Part shown: positions 5,112 through 5,697 of the stretch, piece after piece
Numbering within the stretch: position 1 is the stretch's first letter
How the letters are laid out: every line of letters starts with the position of its first letter
DNA from: an uncultured Ruminococcus sp.
GTDB taxonomy: Bacteria; Bacillota; Clostridia; Oscillospirales; Acutalibacteraceae
DNA: 5,697 bases
Reading direction: 5' to 3'
Assembly: GCA_902783065.1 (NCBI GenBank)
Contig: CACZPV010000023.1
Coordinates: 1-5,697 of the forward strand
The notes under the pieces: model-generated
Databases searched by the model: none
What the model was told of the DNA's origin: nothing
What the model saw: the letters and a program-made list of their open reading frames with translations, nothing else
Translations under genes and position numbers: made by a program

Positions 5112-5697
5112 ATGATTTGCAAAAACTGTGGAGTAAAAAATCTGGATAAACTGAGCTATTGTGCGAAATGTTCCTCTCCTTTAAATGACAACAGTATGGT
5201 TGAAACTATCAACGATAAGAATAATACACATTTTACACAAATATCAATCATGATGTTTGCGATGATAATAGTGATGTTAATCTCGTTGGTTGTTTTACCG
5301 ATGTTTCATTTACAAAAAACGTTAGTTGGAATTGATTTTCAAGTTTTAGGTGTTACTGCGAATATAATCGGATCTGATTCTGAGGACAAAAGTATTATAT
5401 CGAATTTTATTTCGGAAACTGAAAGTGAGATTACTGATACTGTCAGTACTTCATTTGAGGGCATAATTTTTACGATCATGTCTTTTGGTATGTTAATTAC
5501 ACTTATCCTCATTACGGTAGGATTCTTAACGAAAAATTATATTTTGCAGAATTTTTCATCAGTACTGAATGTCGCATTTCTTTTAGTTGCTCTTCTTGAT
5601 GCTCAGATGTTAAAATCTGAAATACAGTCAAGTTTTGTTATCAATATAGGTTTTGTCCTTTATCTTGTTGCGGGAATCTCTGTAATATACCTTACAC
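5112..5697 (+). CDS. Zinc-ribbon multi-pass membrane protein of unknown function, 3' partial
   Basis: An open frame runs from ATG 5112 to the window edge (195 complete codons, no stop). AAAGGG at 5097-5102 lies 9 nt upstream as ribosome binding site. Residues 3-20 form a short treble-clef-like zinc ribbon, CxxC-x10-CxxC (Cys3, Cys6, Cys17, Cys20), as in many Firmicute proteins that begin MKCxNCG. Hydrophobic stretches suitable for membrane helices lie at about 44-65, 117-139, 150-167 and 175-195. Between the first two is a polar, acidic, Ser/Thr-rich segment (about 88-116) that would be outside the cell if the zinc ribbon is cytoplasmic. I do not recognise a specific family. Three sampled 60-base rows give about 25-37% GC, against 48% in one purL row counted, and codons lean to A/T endings, which may reflect membrane composition or a different origin. 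It is under the consensus promoter and palindrome described above, so control by the divergent HTH protein is likely. Confidence 0.8.
   Translation, partial: MICKNCGVKNLDKLSYCAKCSSPLNDNSMVETINDKNNTHFTQISIMMFAMIIVMLISLVVLPMFHLQKTLVGIDFQVLGVTANIIGSDSEDKSIISNFISETESEITDTVSTSFEGIIFTIMSFGMLITLILITVGFLTKNYILQNFSSVLNVAFLLVALLDAQMLKSEIQSSFVINIGFVLYLVAGISVIYLT

Noticed and set aside
5078..5149. Short + strand frame from ATG 5078, also beginning MRYLYY, overlapping the zinc-ribbon start out of frame.
   Set aside because: The shared beginning with the - strand frame is a by-product of the palindrome; there is no ribosome binding site before it.

Overview
The window looks like a chromosomal segment of a Gram-positive anaerobic Firmicute, most likely a Ruminococcus-type Oscillospiraceae. 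Three things suggest this: a single-chain clostridial/streptococcal-style PurL of about 1,254 residues in place of separate PurS, PurQ and PurL; surface-type repeats with the YEFYY signature common in ruminococcal secreted proteins; and sigma-A promoters and Shine-Dalgarno sites of Firmicute type. The taxonomic call is inference.

Layout. Positions 1-637 (+) hold the C-terminal end of a repeat protein built from exact 90-residue units, two and one third of which are visible. Positions 638-993 form an intergenic region. It contains a GC-rich hairpin that probably ends the upstream transcript, a good extended -10 sigma-A promoter (TTGAAA-17-TACAAT) and a leader of about 160 nt with two further hairpins, one followed by six Ts. 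Positions 994-4758 (+) carry a complete purL, the fourth step of de novo IMP synthesis, with its glutaminase domain fused at the C-terminus. It appears to be transcribed alone, since no other pur gene is adjacent. A bidirectional terminator at 4772-4814 separates it from a convergent gene.

Positions 4813-5697 form a small divergent module. A 71-residue Xre/Cro-type HTH regulator (4813-5028, -) faces away from a gene for a zinc-ribbon multi-pass membrane protein (5112 to beyond the window end, +). The membrane-protein gene has a fully consensus promoter (TTGACA-17-TATAAT with an extended TGT). The -10 box and predicted start point of that promoter lie in a 37-bp near-perfect palindrome, the obvious candidate operator for the neighbouring regulator. 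The inferred arrangement is a self-contained switch in which the HTH protein represses an otherwise strong promoter of an AT-rich membrane gene of unknown function. This module is the least explained part of the window; the rest is ordinary housekeeping and surface-protein sequence. No rRNA, tRNA, CRISPR array or mobile element was seen.
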